Below, piece after piece: positions 1-5,384 of a stretch of 7,325 nucleotides of DNA. The position numbers and the translations under genes were made by a program. The stretch comes from an uncultured Lachnospiraceae bacterium. GTDB taxonomy: Bacteria > Bacillota > Clostridia > Lachnospirales > Lachnospiraceae. The notes below the pieces were generated by a model that did no database searches, had not been told where the DNA came from, and saw only the letters and a program-made list of their open reading frames with translations. The DNA is taken from positions 1 to 7,325 of the forward strand of contig CACZQU010000562.1 in the NCBI GenBank assembly GCA_902783305.1, written 5' to 3'. How positions within the stretch are numbered: position 1 is the first letter of the stretch; every line of letters begins with the position of its first letter.

Positions 1-2
1 GA

Positions 3-86
3 TGCGGGCATCGCCAACTGACGACAACGCAGCAGATGCTTGCGAAGACAAGTCAGAGGGCGGAGGTATTTAATTACAGTGCCTAA
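3..86 (+). CDS. possible 3' end of an unidentified upstream gene (partial)
   Basis: This frame is open from the left edge of the window to a TAA at 84-86, giving about 27 residues that end in RAEVFNYSA. It has more G/C-ending codons than the other two frames, which stop earlier (TGA at 19-21, TAA at 71-73). The stop lies 16 bases before the desulfurase ATG, a normal operon spacing. I do not recognise the protein, and the piece is too short to exclude that all three frames are non-coding. Treat it as a tentative gene tail only. Confidence 0.28.
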   Translation, partial: CGHRQLTTTQQMLAKTSQRAEVFNYSA

Positions 87-90
87 GGTA

Positions 91-95
91 AGGAG
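91..95 (+). promoter_or_regulatory. ribosome binding site fixing the desulfurase start
   Basis: AGGAG sits 7 bases before the ATG at 103. This favours 103 over in-frame upstream codons, namely the ATG at 40 and a GTG at 79. The 21 residues that the longer reading would add are Arg-rich and unlike the family, whose members begin almost directly with the YFDNAATT motif. A second GGAGG at 62-66 has a 12-base gap to the GTG at 79, which is less plausible. Confidence 0.75.
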
Positions 96-102
96 ATTAC
101 GG

Positions 103-1254
103 ATGGAGTGTTATTTTGACAATGCTGCCACTACCCGCTGCTGTCAGGAGGCGGTGGATTTCATGGTCCGGGCTCTCAGAGAGGATTATGGAAATCCTTC
201 GTCTATGCACGCAAAGGGTGTGGAAGCGGAAAAAATGGTGAAGGACGCAAGGGCGGCCATTGCCGCCACGCTGAAAGCCCAGCCCAAAGAGATTCTGTTT
301 ACCTCCGGCGGGACGGAATCCAACAATCTGGCTTTAGCCGGCGCGGCAGAGGCATTGAAACGGAAGGGGAAGCATCTGATTACTACCGCGGCTGAGCATG
401 CGGCGGTACTTGCTCCGATGAGCCGGCTGCAAAAGCAGGGGTACGAGGTGACGATTCTTCCGGTGGATGAGGAGGGACTGGTGGATCTGAATGCCCTCGA
501 GGCTTCGCTGCGCCCGGACACGATCCTGGTTTCTGTCATGTATGTCAATAACGAGGTGGGAACCGTCATGCCGGTGGAAGAAGCGGCAAATCTTGTCCAC
601 AGCAGAAGCCAGGCTGTTTTCCATGTGGACGCCATCCAGGCATATGGAAAATATCTGATTGCTCCCGGTAAGACAGGTATCGATCTTCTGTCTGTCAGCA
701 GCCACAAAATACATGGTCCCAAGGGCGCCGGTTTTCTATATGTCCGGGATCAGGTCCGGATTGAGCCTCAGATCCTTGGGGGAGGGCAGCAGGGCGGAAT
801 GCGTTCCGGCACAGACAATGTTCCGGGAATTGTGGGAATGGCTGCGGCGGCGAGAAAAGCTTATGAAAACCTGGGGGAAAAAAGAGAATACTTATATACC
901 CTGAAACAGCGTCTGGCTGAAGGGCTGACCCGGATACCGGATGTCTTTATCAATGGCCCGGAGCCCTCCATGGGAGCTCCGCATATTCTGGATGCCAGCT
1001 TTATGGGGATACGCAGCGAGGTTTTGCTTCACAGTCTGGAAGAGAGGGGAATTTATGTCTCTTCGGGCAGCGCATGCTCCTCCCACAGAAGGAAACCGGA
1101 GGGTGTTCTTTCTGCGATGGGTCTTTGCGCCCAAAGACGTGAGAGCGCCCTTCGCTTCAGCTTTTGCCCGGATAACACGGCAGAACAGGTGGATTTCTGC
1201 CTTGAACAGCTTGCCGGTGTGGTACCGGTGCTGAGGAAATACAGCAGGAGATGA
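103..1254 (+). CDS. nifZ: cysteine desulfurase (NifS/IscS family, ThiI-associated NifZ type)
   Basis: A PLP-dependent fold-type I enzyme of 383 residues that converts L-cysteine to alanine and holds the sulfur as an enzyme persulfide. Visible motifs in order: N-terminal DNAATT (6-11); TSGGTESNN (67-75), the cofactor phosphate region; H99, which stacks on PLP in the family; HVDAIQA (174-180) with D176; SSHKIHGPKG with Schiff-base lysine K202; RSGTDN (234-239); and the mobile loop SSGSACSS with catalytic C325. Length and motifs are complete and I see no frameshift. thiI follows after a 7-base gap, and the thiI ribosome binding site lies inside this gene's last codons. In Bacillus subtilis the equivalent neighbour, NifZ, is the sulfur donor to ThiI for 4-thiouridine, so I infer the same role here. 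A housekeeping Fe-S role (IscS/NifS) cannot be excluded from sequence alone. An unusual CC pair lies at residues 13-14. Confidence 0.93.
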   Translation: MECYFDNAATTRCCQEAVDFMVRALREDYGNPSSMHAKGVEAEKMVKDARAAIAATLKAQPKEILFTSGGTESNNLALAGAAEALKRKGKHLITTAAEHAAVLAPMSRLQKQGYEVTILPVDEEGLVDLNALEASLRPDTILVSVMYVNNEVGTVMPVEEAANLVHSRSQAVFHVDAIQAYGKYLIAPGKTGIDLLSVSSHKIHGPKGAGFLYVRDQVRIEPQILGGGQQGGMRSGTDNVPGIVGMAAAARKAYENLGEKREYLYTLKQRLAEGLTRIPDVFINGPEPSMGAPHILDASFMGIRSEVLLHSLEERGIYVSSGSACSSHRRKPEGVLSAMGLCAQRRESALRFSFCPDNTAEQVDFCLEQLAGVVPVLRKYSRR

Positions 1255-1261
1255 CAAGCAG

Positions 1262-2443
1262 ATGATTTTTCATGCCTTTTTGATAAAATATGCGGAAATA
1301 GCCTTGAAAGGAAAAAACCGCTATGTCTTTGAAGACGCCCTGGTAAAACAGATTCGCACCGCCTTGTCACGTCTGGAGGGAGAGTTCGATGTGGTAAAGG
1401 AACAGGGCAGAATCTATGTTTACTGTCCTGGCGAGTACGATTACGAGGAAACTGTGGAAATTCTTACCCGGATTTTCGGAATTGTTTATATCTGTCCGGT
1501 GATGATTTTTGAGGAGCATGGTCTTCCGCAATTGTGCACGGATGTGGTGAACTATATGAAAGCGGTTCATCCGGATTACGATGGATCCTTCAAGGTCTGG
1601 ACCCGGAGGGCGGATAAAAGCTATCCGATCGGGTCCATGGAGGTAAGCGCTGAGATTGGCGGAGCTGTTCTGGAAGCCTTTCCACAGGCGAGGGTGGATG
1701 TCCATCATCCCGAACTTAACCTCTCTGTCGAGATCCGCAGCCGGATTTATGTTTACTCCCGGGATATCCGGGGCGCCGGAGGAATGCCGGTCGGAACCAA
1801 CGGAAAAGCCATGCTTCTTCTGTCCGGAGGAATCGACTCTCCGGTGGCAGGCTATATGATCGCGAAAAGAGGAGTCCGGCTGGACGCTGTGTATTTCCAC
1901 GCTCCGCCGTATACCAGCGAAAGAGCAAAACAGAAAGTGGTGGATCTGGCTGAGCAGGTGGCAAAATACAGCGGGCCGATTCAGCTTCATGTCGTCAATT
2001 TTACGGATATTCAGATGGCCATCTATGAAAAATGCCCGCATGATGAGCTGACGATTATCATGAGAAGGTATATGATGATCATTGCCGAGGCTCTGGCAGG
2101 AAAGAGCCATTGTCTTGGCCTGGTCACCGGGGAAAGCCTGGGACAGGTGGCAAGCCAGACAATACAAAGCCTGGCGGTGACCAATGCGGTCTGTACCCTT
2201 CCGGTTTTCCGTCCGCTTATCGGATTTGACAAGCAGGAAATCGTTGAGGTGGCGAAACGGATCGGAACGTTTGAAACCTCCATTCTTCCCTTCGAAGACT
2301 GTTGTACGATTTTTGTCGCAAAGCATCCTGTGACGAAACCGTTGCTGCATGTCATCGAAAAATCGGAACGCAAGCTGGACGGAGTGATCGAACCGCTGGT
2401 TCAAAAAGCTCTGGAGGAAACCGAAACCCTTGTGATTCGCTGA
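1262..2443 (+). CDS. thiI: tRNA 4-thiouridine synthase (tRNA sulfurtransferase) ThiI
   Basis: A 393-residue cytoplasmic enzyme that adenylates U8 of tRNA and exchanges the oxygen for sulfur to give s4U, a near-UV sensor base; in some bacteria it also feeds thiazole synthesis. Order of parts: an N-terminal ferredoxin-like region starting FLIKYAEIALKGKNR (6-20), a THUMP tRNA-binding domain at roughly 60-165, then the PP-loop ATP pyrophosphatase domain with LLLSGGIDSPVAG (185-197). Further conserved segments are YFHAPPYTS (211-219), GLVTGESLGQVASQT (286-300) and EDCC (345-348), which carries the conserved cysteine. The protein ends soon after, so the C-terminal rhodanese domain of the Escherichia coli enzyme is absent, as is normal in Firmicutes where a partner desulfurase delivers sulfur. 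AGGAG at 1246-1250 lies 11 bases before the ATG. The 7-base gap to the upstream desulfurase indicates one operon. Confidence 0.96.
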   Translation: MIFHAFLIKYAEIALKGKNRYVFEDALVKQIRTALSRLEGEFDVVKEQGRIYVYCPGEYDYEETVEILTRIFGIVYICPVMIFEEHGLPQLCTDVVNYMKAVHPDYDGSFKVWTRRADKSYPIGSMEVSAEIGGAVLEAFPQARVDVHHPELNLSVEIRSRIYVYSRDIRGAGGMPVGTNGKAMLLLSGGIDSPVAGYMIAKRGVRLDAVYFHAPPYTSERAKQKVVDLAEQVAKYSGPIQLHVVNFTDIQMAIYEKCPHDELTIIMRRYMMIIAEALAGKSHCLGLVTGESLGQVASQTIQSLAVTNAVCTLPVFRPLIGFDKQEIVEVAKRIGTFETSILPFEDCCTIFVAKHPVTKPLLHVIEKSERKLDGVIEPLVQKALEETETLVIR

Positions 2444-2477
2444 CCGCTTCCCATGAAAGGGTTCACCGGAAGCTTTA

Positions 2478-2497
2478 TCTGGAAGTCGTCTTCCAGA
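2478..2497 (+). other. hairpin downstream of thiI
   Basis: Perfect 8-bp inverted repeat TCTGGAAG / CTTCCAGA around a TCGT loop, starting 35 bases after the thiI stop. No T-run follows on either strand (GTGTGGTACAGG comes next on the plus strand), so it is not a standard intrinsic terminator. It could stabilise the thiI 3' end, act as a weak or factor-dependent stop, or be incidental. Confidence 0.4.
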
Positions 2498-2509
2498 GTG
2501 TGGTACAGG

Positions 2510-2538
2510 AAAAAAAACAGCGCCCCGAAAGGGCGCTG
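2510..2538 (-). terminator. intrinsic terminator of the HPr-like gene
   Basis: CAGCGCCC (2518-2525) pairs perfectly with GGGCGCTG (2531-2538) across the 5-base loop CGAAA. On the minus strand this GC-rich 8-bp stem is followed directly by eight T residues (complement of the A-run 2510-2517), a classic Rho-independent terminator. It lies about 80 bases past the stop of the minus-strand HPr-like gene. In the plus direction no T-run follows the stem (CATCCTGTTG), so it should work mainly for the minus-strand transcript. Confidence 0.88.
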
Positions 2539-2618
2539 CATCCTGTTGAACTATGCGGCAAAGGAAAAAGATCCGGATGAACCATCCCAGAACCACAAGG
2601 AAATCTATGGATTACTTT

Positions 2619-2855
2619 TCATTCTGCAACATATTTCCCGACGACGCTCATGATCTCATCCAGCTGCTCTCCGCTGGAATGAATGTTGAGTGTAATGCTC
2701 CGGGACAGGTCGAGACTGAAGATACCCATGATGGACTTCGCGTCAATAACATACCTGCCGGAAACCAGATCAAAATCACAGTCAAACTTGCTGATCTCGG
2801 ATACAAATTTCTTGACCTTGTCGATGGAATTAAGCGAAATATCGACCGTTTTCAT
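2619..2855 (-). CDS. HPr-fold protein lacking the active-site histidine (Crh-like)
   Basis: A 78-residue protein with clear similarity to HPr, the phosphocarrier of the PTS. The segment FVSEISKFDCDFDL (17-30) matches the end of HPr helix 1 and the next strand, and DAKSIMGIFSLDLS (38-51) matches the regulatory-serine motif, with S41 at the place of HPr Ser46. The usual GLHARPA catalytic loop is replaced by LNSIDKVK (8-15): by position, His15 becomes Ser10 and Arg17 becomes Asp12, so EI-dependent phosphotransfer should not be possible. This resembles B. subtilis Crh in principle (also without His15, phosphorylated on Ser46 by HPr kinase), so a regulatory role is plausible but inferred. The start at 2855 is set by AAGGAGGTG 8 bases upstream and a promoter just beyond; the longer reading from a TTG at 2918 would begin inside that promoter's -35 box. 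The gene is monocistronic, with its own terminator. Confidence 0.85.
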   Translation of the reverse strand: MKTVDISLNSIDKVKKFVSEISKFDCDFDLVSGRYVIDAKSIMGIFSLDLSRSITLNIHSSGEQLDEIMSVVGKYVAE

Positions 2856-2863
2856 TCGTGCTT

Positions 2864-2872
2864 CACCTCCTT
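2864..2872 (-). promoter_or_regulatory. ribosome binding site deciding the HPr-like start
   Basis: The minus strand reads AAGGAGGTG, a near-perfect anti-SD match, 8 bases before the ATG at 2855-2853. It rules in the 78-residue protein over a 99-residue reading from a TTG at 2918. Confidence 0.85.
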
Positions 2873-2889
2873 CTGTCGATGGTGTATCC

Positions 2890-2918
2890 ATCTTACTTTC
2901 AGTTTGGGAAAAAGTCAA
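2890..2918 (-). promoter_or_regulatory. sigma-A-type promoter for the HPr-like gene
   Basis: On the minus strand TTGACT (2918-2913) and TAAGAT (2895-2890) are separated by exactly 17 bases, matching the consensus at 5 of 6 and 4 of 6 positions. The predicted start of transcription, near 2883, leaves a short leader of about 28 bases that carries the strong ribosome binding site. The promoter fills most of the space between this gene and the divergent mtaB. A similar plus-strand promoter for mtaB is not evident here. Confidence 0.65.
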
Positions 2919-2957
2919 TAGCAGATCTCATATGGTTACAAATAAGAGGAGAAAAAC

Positions 2958-4304
2958 ATGATCCCGAAAAAAGCGGCGCTTCACAACCTGGGCTGCAAGG
3001 TTAATTCCTATGAACTGGAAGCCATGCAGCAGCTTCTGGAAGAGGCAGGATATGAGATTGTCTCTTTTGAGGAAAAAGCGGACGTTTATGTGGTGAATAC
3101 CTGTACGGTCACCAACATTGCTGACCGCAAGTCCCGTCAGATGCTCCACAGAGCCAGAAAAAGAAATCCTGATGCTGTGGTGGTGGCTGCGGGCTGCTAC
3201 GCCCAGACCGGGGGAGAGGATCTCTGTAAAGACGGAAGCGTGGACCTGATCCTTGGCACGAATCATAAAGGGGATCTCATCAAAGCGTTGGAGGAGTATT
3301 ACCGCAGTGCGAAAAGAACCACAGAGGTTGATGATATCCGGGAAATCCGGGAATATGAAAATCTTCGGATTCACAGGACGGCAGAGAAATCCAGGGCTTT
3401 CATCAAGGTGACAGATGGCTGCAACCAGTTCTGCAGCTATTGCCTGATTCCTTATGCCAGAGGACGGGTACGGAGCCGGAGTCTTGATGAGGTGAGGAAG
3501 GAAGCCGAAGCGCTGGCGGAAGCCGGATACCAGGAAGTCGTATTGACCGGTATTCATCTGAGCTCGTATGGGACAGACCCTGGCTTTGGTACGGTTTCTT
3601 CCGGGGAAAGCAGTCTCCTCTCCCTGATCCGTCTGGTGAGTCAGATCGAAGGAATCCGCAGAATACGGCTGGGATCCCTGGAACCGGGTATCATTACAGA
3701 GAGTTTTGCTGAAGCTCTGGCCCGGACCGGAAAGATCTGTCCTCATTTTCATCTCTCTTTGCAGAGCGGCTGCGATGCGACTCTGGAGAGAATGAACCGG
3801 AGATACCGGACCTTGGAATACCGGGAAAAGTGTGGTCTGCTTCGAAGGGTATTTGATGATCCCGCTCTCACTACGGATATTATTGTAGGCTTTCCGGGGG
3901 AAACAGAGGAGGAATTTCAGATCTCCAGAGCTTTTGTGGACAGCATCGGTTTTTATGAAACCCACATTTTCCGGTACTCCCGGAGGGAAGGAACCAAAGC
4001 AGCTCTCATGCCTCATCAGGTACCGGAGGCGGTAAAGGCAGACAGGAGCAGGGAAATGCTCGGGATCAACCGGCTTCACATGCAGGAATATGAAACGGCG
4101 ATGATCGGGAAAACTGCCGAGGTTCTGATCGAAGAGATCCGGGAAATCGGGACAGAGCAGTTTGTTTTAGGGCACAGCAGGGAGTATGTCCCCGTGGCGG
4201 TTCCTCTGCAGGGGAGCCTTCACGGGGGAGATCTCATCCGGGTAAGGATTACAGGTTTTTTACAGCCCCATATGCTGCGCGGCTTGTATTTTGAAACAAA
4301 GTAG
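2958..4304 (+). CDS. mtaB: tRNA (N6-threonylcarbamoyladenosine(37)-C2)-methylthiotransferase MtaB
   Basis: A 448-residue radical-SAM enzyme that adds a methylthio group to t6A37 of ANN-decoding tRNAs, giving ms2t6A and aiding decoding accuracy. The N-terminal MTTase domain has its three cluster cysteines: C13 in LGCKVN, C49 in NTCTVTN and C80 in AAGCYAQ. The radical-SAM motif CNQFCSYC gives C155, C159 and C162. FHLSLQSGCDATLERMNRRY (264-283) and DIIVGFPGETEEEF (307-320) are family signatures, and a TRAM RNA-binding domain occupies about 380-445. LGCKVN at the N terminus points to MtaB (YqeV) rather than MiaB (usually GCQMN) or RimO (GCAKN). GAGGAG at 2946-2951 lies 6 bases before the ATG. mtaB is divergent from the HPr-like gene and 49 bases upstream of ireB. 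I see no clear promoter of its own. Confidence 0.95.
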   Translation: MIPKKAALHNLGCKVNSYELEAMQQLLEEAGYEIVSFEEKADVYVVNTCTVTNIADRKSRQMLHRARKRNPDAVVVAAGCYAQTGGEDLCKDGSVDLILGTNHKGDLIKALEEYYRSAKRTTEVDDIREIREYENLRIHRTAEKSRAFIKVTDGCNQFCSYCLIPYARGRVRSRSLDEVRKEAEALAEAGYQEVVLTGIHLSSYGTDPGFGTVSSGESSLLSLIRLVSQIEGIRRIRLGSLEPGIITESFAEALARTGKICPHFHLSLQSGCDATLERMNRRYRTLEYREKCGLLRRVFDDPALTTDIIVGFPGETEEEFQISRAFVDSIGFYETHIFRYSRREGTKAALMPHQVPEAVKADRSREMLGINRLHMQEYETAMIGKTAEVLIEEIREIGTEQFVLGHSREYVPVAVPLQGSLHGGDLIRVRITGFLQPHMLRGLYFETK

Positions 4305-4319
4305 GTTACAATCTAATAT
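4291..4319 (+). promoter_or_regulatory. candidate promoter for the ireB-ruvX-DUF1292-rnj cluster
   Basis: TTGAAA (4291-4296), a 17-base spacer and TAATAT (4314-4319) match sigma-A boxes at 5 of 6 and 4 of 6 positions. A second, overlapping pair shifted by 7 bases (TTGTAT 4284-4289, 17 bases, TACAAT 4307-4312) is weaker at -35 but closer at -10. Both straddle the mtaB stop codon and lie 35-40 bases before the ireB ATG, in a locally AT-rich patch. The same TTG could be read as an ireB start, but the residues added would be atypical for IreB. Confidence 0.45.
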
Positions 4320-4353
4320 ACGGCACAAATCATACCGGAGAAAGGAATCGGAA

Positions 4354-4647
4354 ATGGCAGAGAGTAATCTTGGCAATACACAGTATTTCAGAACCGCGCC
4401 AGAGCAGAGGCCGGACGTCAAGGAGATCATCCGGCTTGCTTATGCCGCGATGGAGGATAAGGGGTATAATCCGGTGAACCAGATGGTGGGCTATGTCATG
4501 AGCGGGGATCCCACATATATCACCAGCCATAAGGGAGCAAGAGGTATGATCATGCGCGTGGAGAGGGACGAACTGGTAGAGGAACTTCTCACGGAGTATG
4601 CAAAGCACAGATGCTGGGAGTCGGGTGATGCGGATTCTGGGATTTGA
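4354..4647 (+). CDS. ireB: IreB/ReoM family regulatory phosphoprotein (DUF965)
   Basis: A small cytoplasmic regulator of 97 residues. In Enterococcus (IreB) and Listeria (ReoM) it is phosphorylated on N-terminal threonine by the PASTA kinase and controls cephalosporin tolerance and ClpCP-dependent MurA turnover. The family core is unmistakable: IIRLAYAAMEDKGYNPVNQM (25-44), VGYVMSGDPTYITSHKGAR (45-63) and MIMRVERDELVEELL (65-79). T9 in NTQYF lies where the phosphorylated threonine of ReoM (QTMFYNF) is found, so control by a PASTA kinase is likely but inferred. The start is the ATG 7 bases after AAAGGA (4341-4346). The last residues (about 86-97) form a polar tail with no family motif, and this tail's codons overlap ruvX by 20 bases. 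In many Firmicutes alaS precedes ireB; here mtaB does. Confidence 0.94.
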   Translation: MAESNLGNTQYFRTAPEQRPDVKEIIRLAYAAMEDKGYNPVNQMVGYVMSGDPTYITSHKGARGMIMRVERDELVEELLTEYAKHRCWESGDADSGI

Positions 4648-5098
4648 TTATGGCTCCAAAACAGTCGGTGTAGCAGTGTCAGATCCTCTCGGAATCACAG
4701 CCCAGCCTGTTGAGACGATCTGGCGGGAGAAAGAGAATAAACTGCGCCGCACCCTGGCCAGGATCGGGGAACTGGCCTCCTTTTATGAAGCACAGAAGCT
4801 TGTCGTCGGGCTCCCCCTGAATATGAACAGTTCGGTCGGGGAGAGAGGCGAACATACGATGGATTTCATGGATAAACTTGCCGCACGCACTCATCTGCCG
4901 GTAATCGCATGGGACGAGCGTCTTACAACAATGCAGGCAGAACGGGTTCTCATGGAGTCCCATATCCGCAGGGAAAGACGTAAGGATTATCTGGATGAGA
5001 TGGCCGCAGTGCTGATTCTGCAGTCCTATCTTGATGCGGGCTGCCCGGAGCAGGGAAGAAATGAATACACTCAAAGAAACAACAGGCAGGACGCCTGA
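4628..5098 (+). CDS. ruvX: RuvX/YqgF family RNase H-fold nuclease (putative Holliday junction resolvase / pre-16S rRNA processing)
   Basis: A 156-residue protein of the RNase H superfamily, implicated in 16S rRNA 5' maturation in E. coli and in Holliday junction resolution in other bacteria. Motifs: RILGFDYGSKTVGVAVSD (2-19) with the first catalytic acid D7; VVGLPLNMNSSVGERG (59-74); WDERLTTMQAERVL (95-108), carrying the DERLT signature; and RRKDYLDEMAAVLILQSYLD (117-136) with the terminal acid D123. The start at 4628 is chosen for GGGAG 7 bases upstream and because it begins right at the first beta strand; it overlaps the end of ireB by 20 bases, suggesting translational coupling. The C-terminal 20 residues or so are polar, are probably a dispensable tail, and overlap the next gene. 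Confidence 0.93.
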   Translation: MRILGFDYGSKTVGVAVSDPLGITAQPVETIWREKENKLRRTLARIGELASFYEAQKLVVGLPLNMNSSVGERGEHTMDFMDKLAARTHLPVIAWDERLTTMQAERVLMESHIRRERRKDYLDEMAAVLILQSYLDAGCPEQGRNEYTQRNNRQDA

Positions 5099-5369
5099 AA
5101 GCAGAAAGATTACCTTTATGGCAGACGACGGGAACGCCGTGGATTTTTATGTAGAGGAACAGACGATGATTGCGGGGACGACCTATTTGCTGGCATCAGA
5201 TTCCCCGGACGAAGAAGCTGAGGAAGTATATATCATGAAGGATGTCTCAGATCCTGGCAGTGATGAGGCATTGTTTGAGATCGTCGAGGATGAGGAGGAG
5301 CTTCGCTCCGTTTTCAAAGTATTTGAGCAGCTGCTTTTAGATGAAGATACCGTCCTGCTGGAAGAATAA
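5061..5369 (+). CDS. DUF1292 family small acidic protein (YrzB-like)
   Basis: A 102-residue, strongly acidic cytoplasmic protein of unknown function. The recognisable DUF1292 pattern runs from ITFMADDGNAVDFYVEEQTM (17-36) through TTYLLASD (40-47) and EEVYIMKDVS (54-63) to ALFEIVEDEEELRSVFKVFEQ (70-90). Members usually sit between ruvX and either fur or rnj in Firmicutes, as here. The ATG at 5061 overlaps ruvX by 38 bases, a long overlap. Upstream purine stretches GGAG (5047-5050, 10-base gap) and AGGGA (5052-5056, 4-base gap) could both serve as ribosome binding site. No transmembrane segment or catalytic motif is seen. The family is confident; the role is unknown. Confidence 0.88.
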   Translation: MNTLKETTGRTPESRKITFMADDGNAVDFYVEEQTMIAGTTYLLASDSPDEEAEEVYIMKDVSDPGSDEALFEIVEDEEELRSVFKVFEQLLLDEDTVLLEE

Positions 5370-5370
5370 C

Positions 5371-5375
5371 GGAGG
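5371..5375 (+). promoter_or_regulatory. ribosome binding site for RNase J, pointing to a TTG start
   Basis: GGAGG ends 9 bases before the TTG at 5385, right after the DUF1292 stop. No downstream in-frame ATG (5538, 5580, 5589) has a usable SD sequence at proper distance, so the long form starting with TTG is best supported. A different ATG at 5392 is out of frame with RNase J. Confidence 0.6.
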
Positions 5376-5384
5376 TTGCAGGAT

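Noticed and set aside
40..102. Longer desulfurase start at the ATG at 40
   Set aside because: It has no SD at proper distance and adds an Arg-rich leader foreign to the family. The ATG at 103 has AGGAG 7 bases upstream.
1255..1261. THI-box or other riboswitch before thiI
   Set aside because: Only 7 bases separate thiI from the upstream gene, and the 102 bases before the desulfurase show no THI-box elements, so no thiamine riboswitch is supported.
2518..2538. Bidirectional terminator also serving thiI
   Set aside because: The stem is strong, but on the plus strand it is followed by CATCCTGTTG with no T-run, so an intrinsic stop for thiI is not supported.
1367..2596. Long minus-strand open frame of about 409 codons opposite thiI
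   Set aside because: It lies antisense to a complete thiI with all family motifs, and the translation is rich in H, R, F and S without any domain I recognise. It is a codon-bias shadow.
2856..2918. 21-residue N-terminal extension of the HPr-like protein from a TTG at 2918
   Set aside because: That TTG is the start of a consensus-like -35 box (TTGACT), and the strong AAGGAGGTG sits before the ATG at 2855. The transcript would not include the upstream codon.
2928..4079. Minus-strand open frame of about 383 codons opposite mtaB
   Set aside because: mtaB on the plus strand accounts for the whole stretch, with all six cluster cysteines. The antisense product shows no motif and would end against the HPr-like promoter.
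4291..4353. TTG start adding 21 residues to IreB
   Set aside because: It overlaps the mtaB end and a probable promoter. The added basic residues are not found in IreB/ReoM, and the ATG at 4354 has a good SD.
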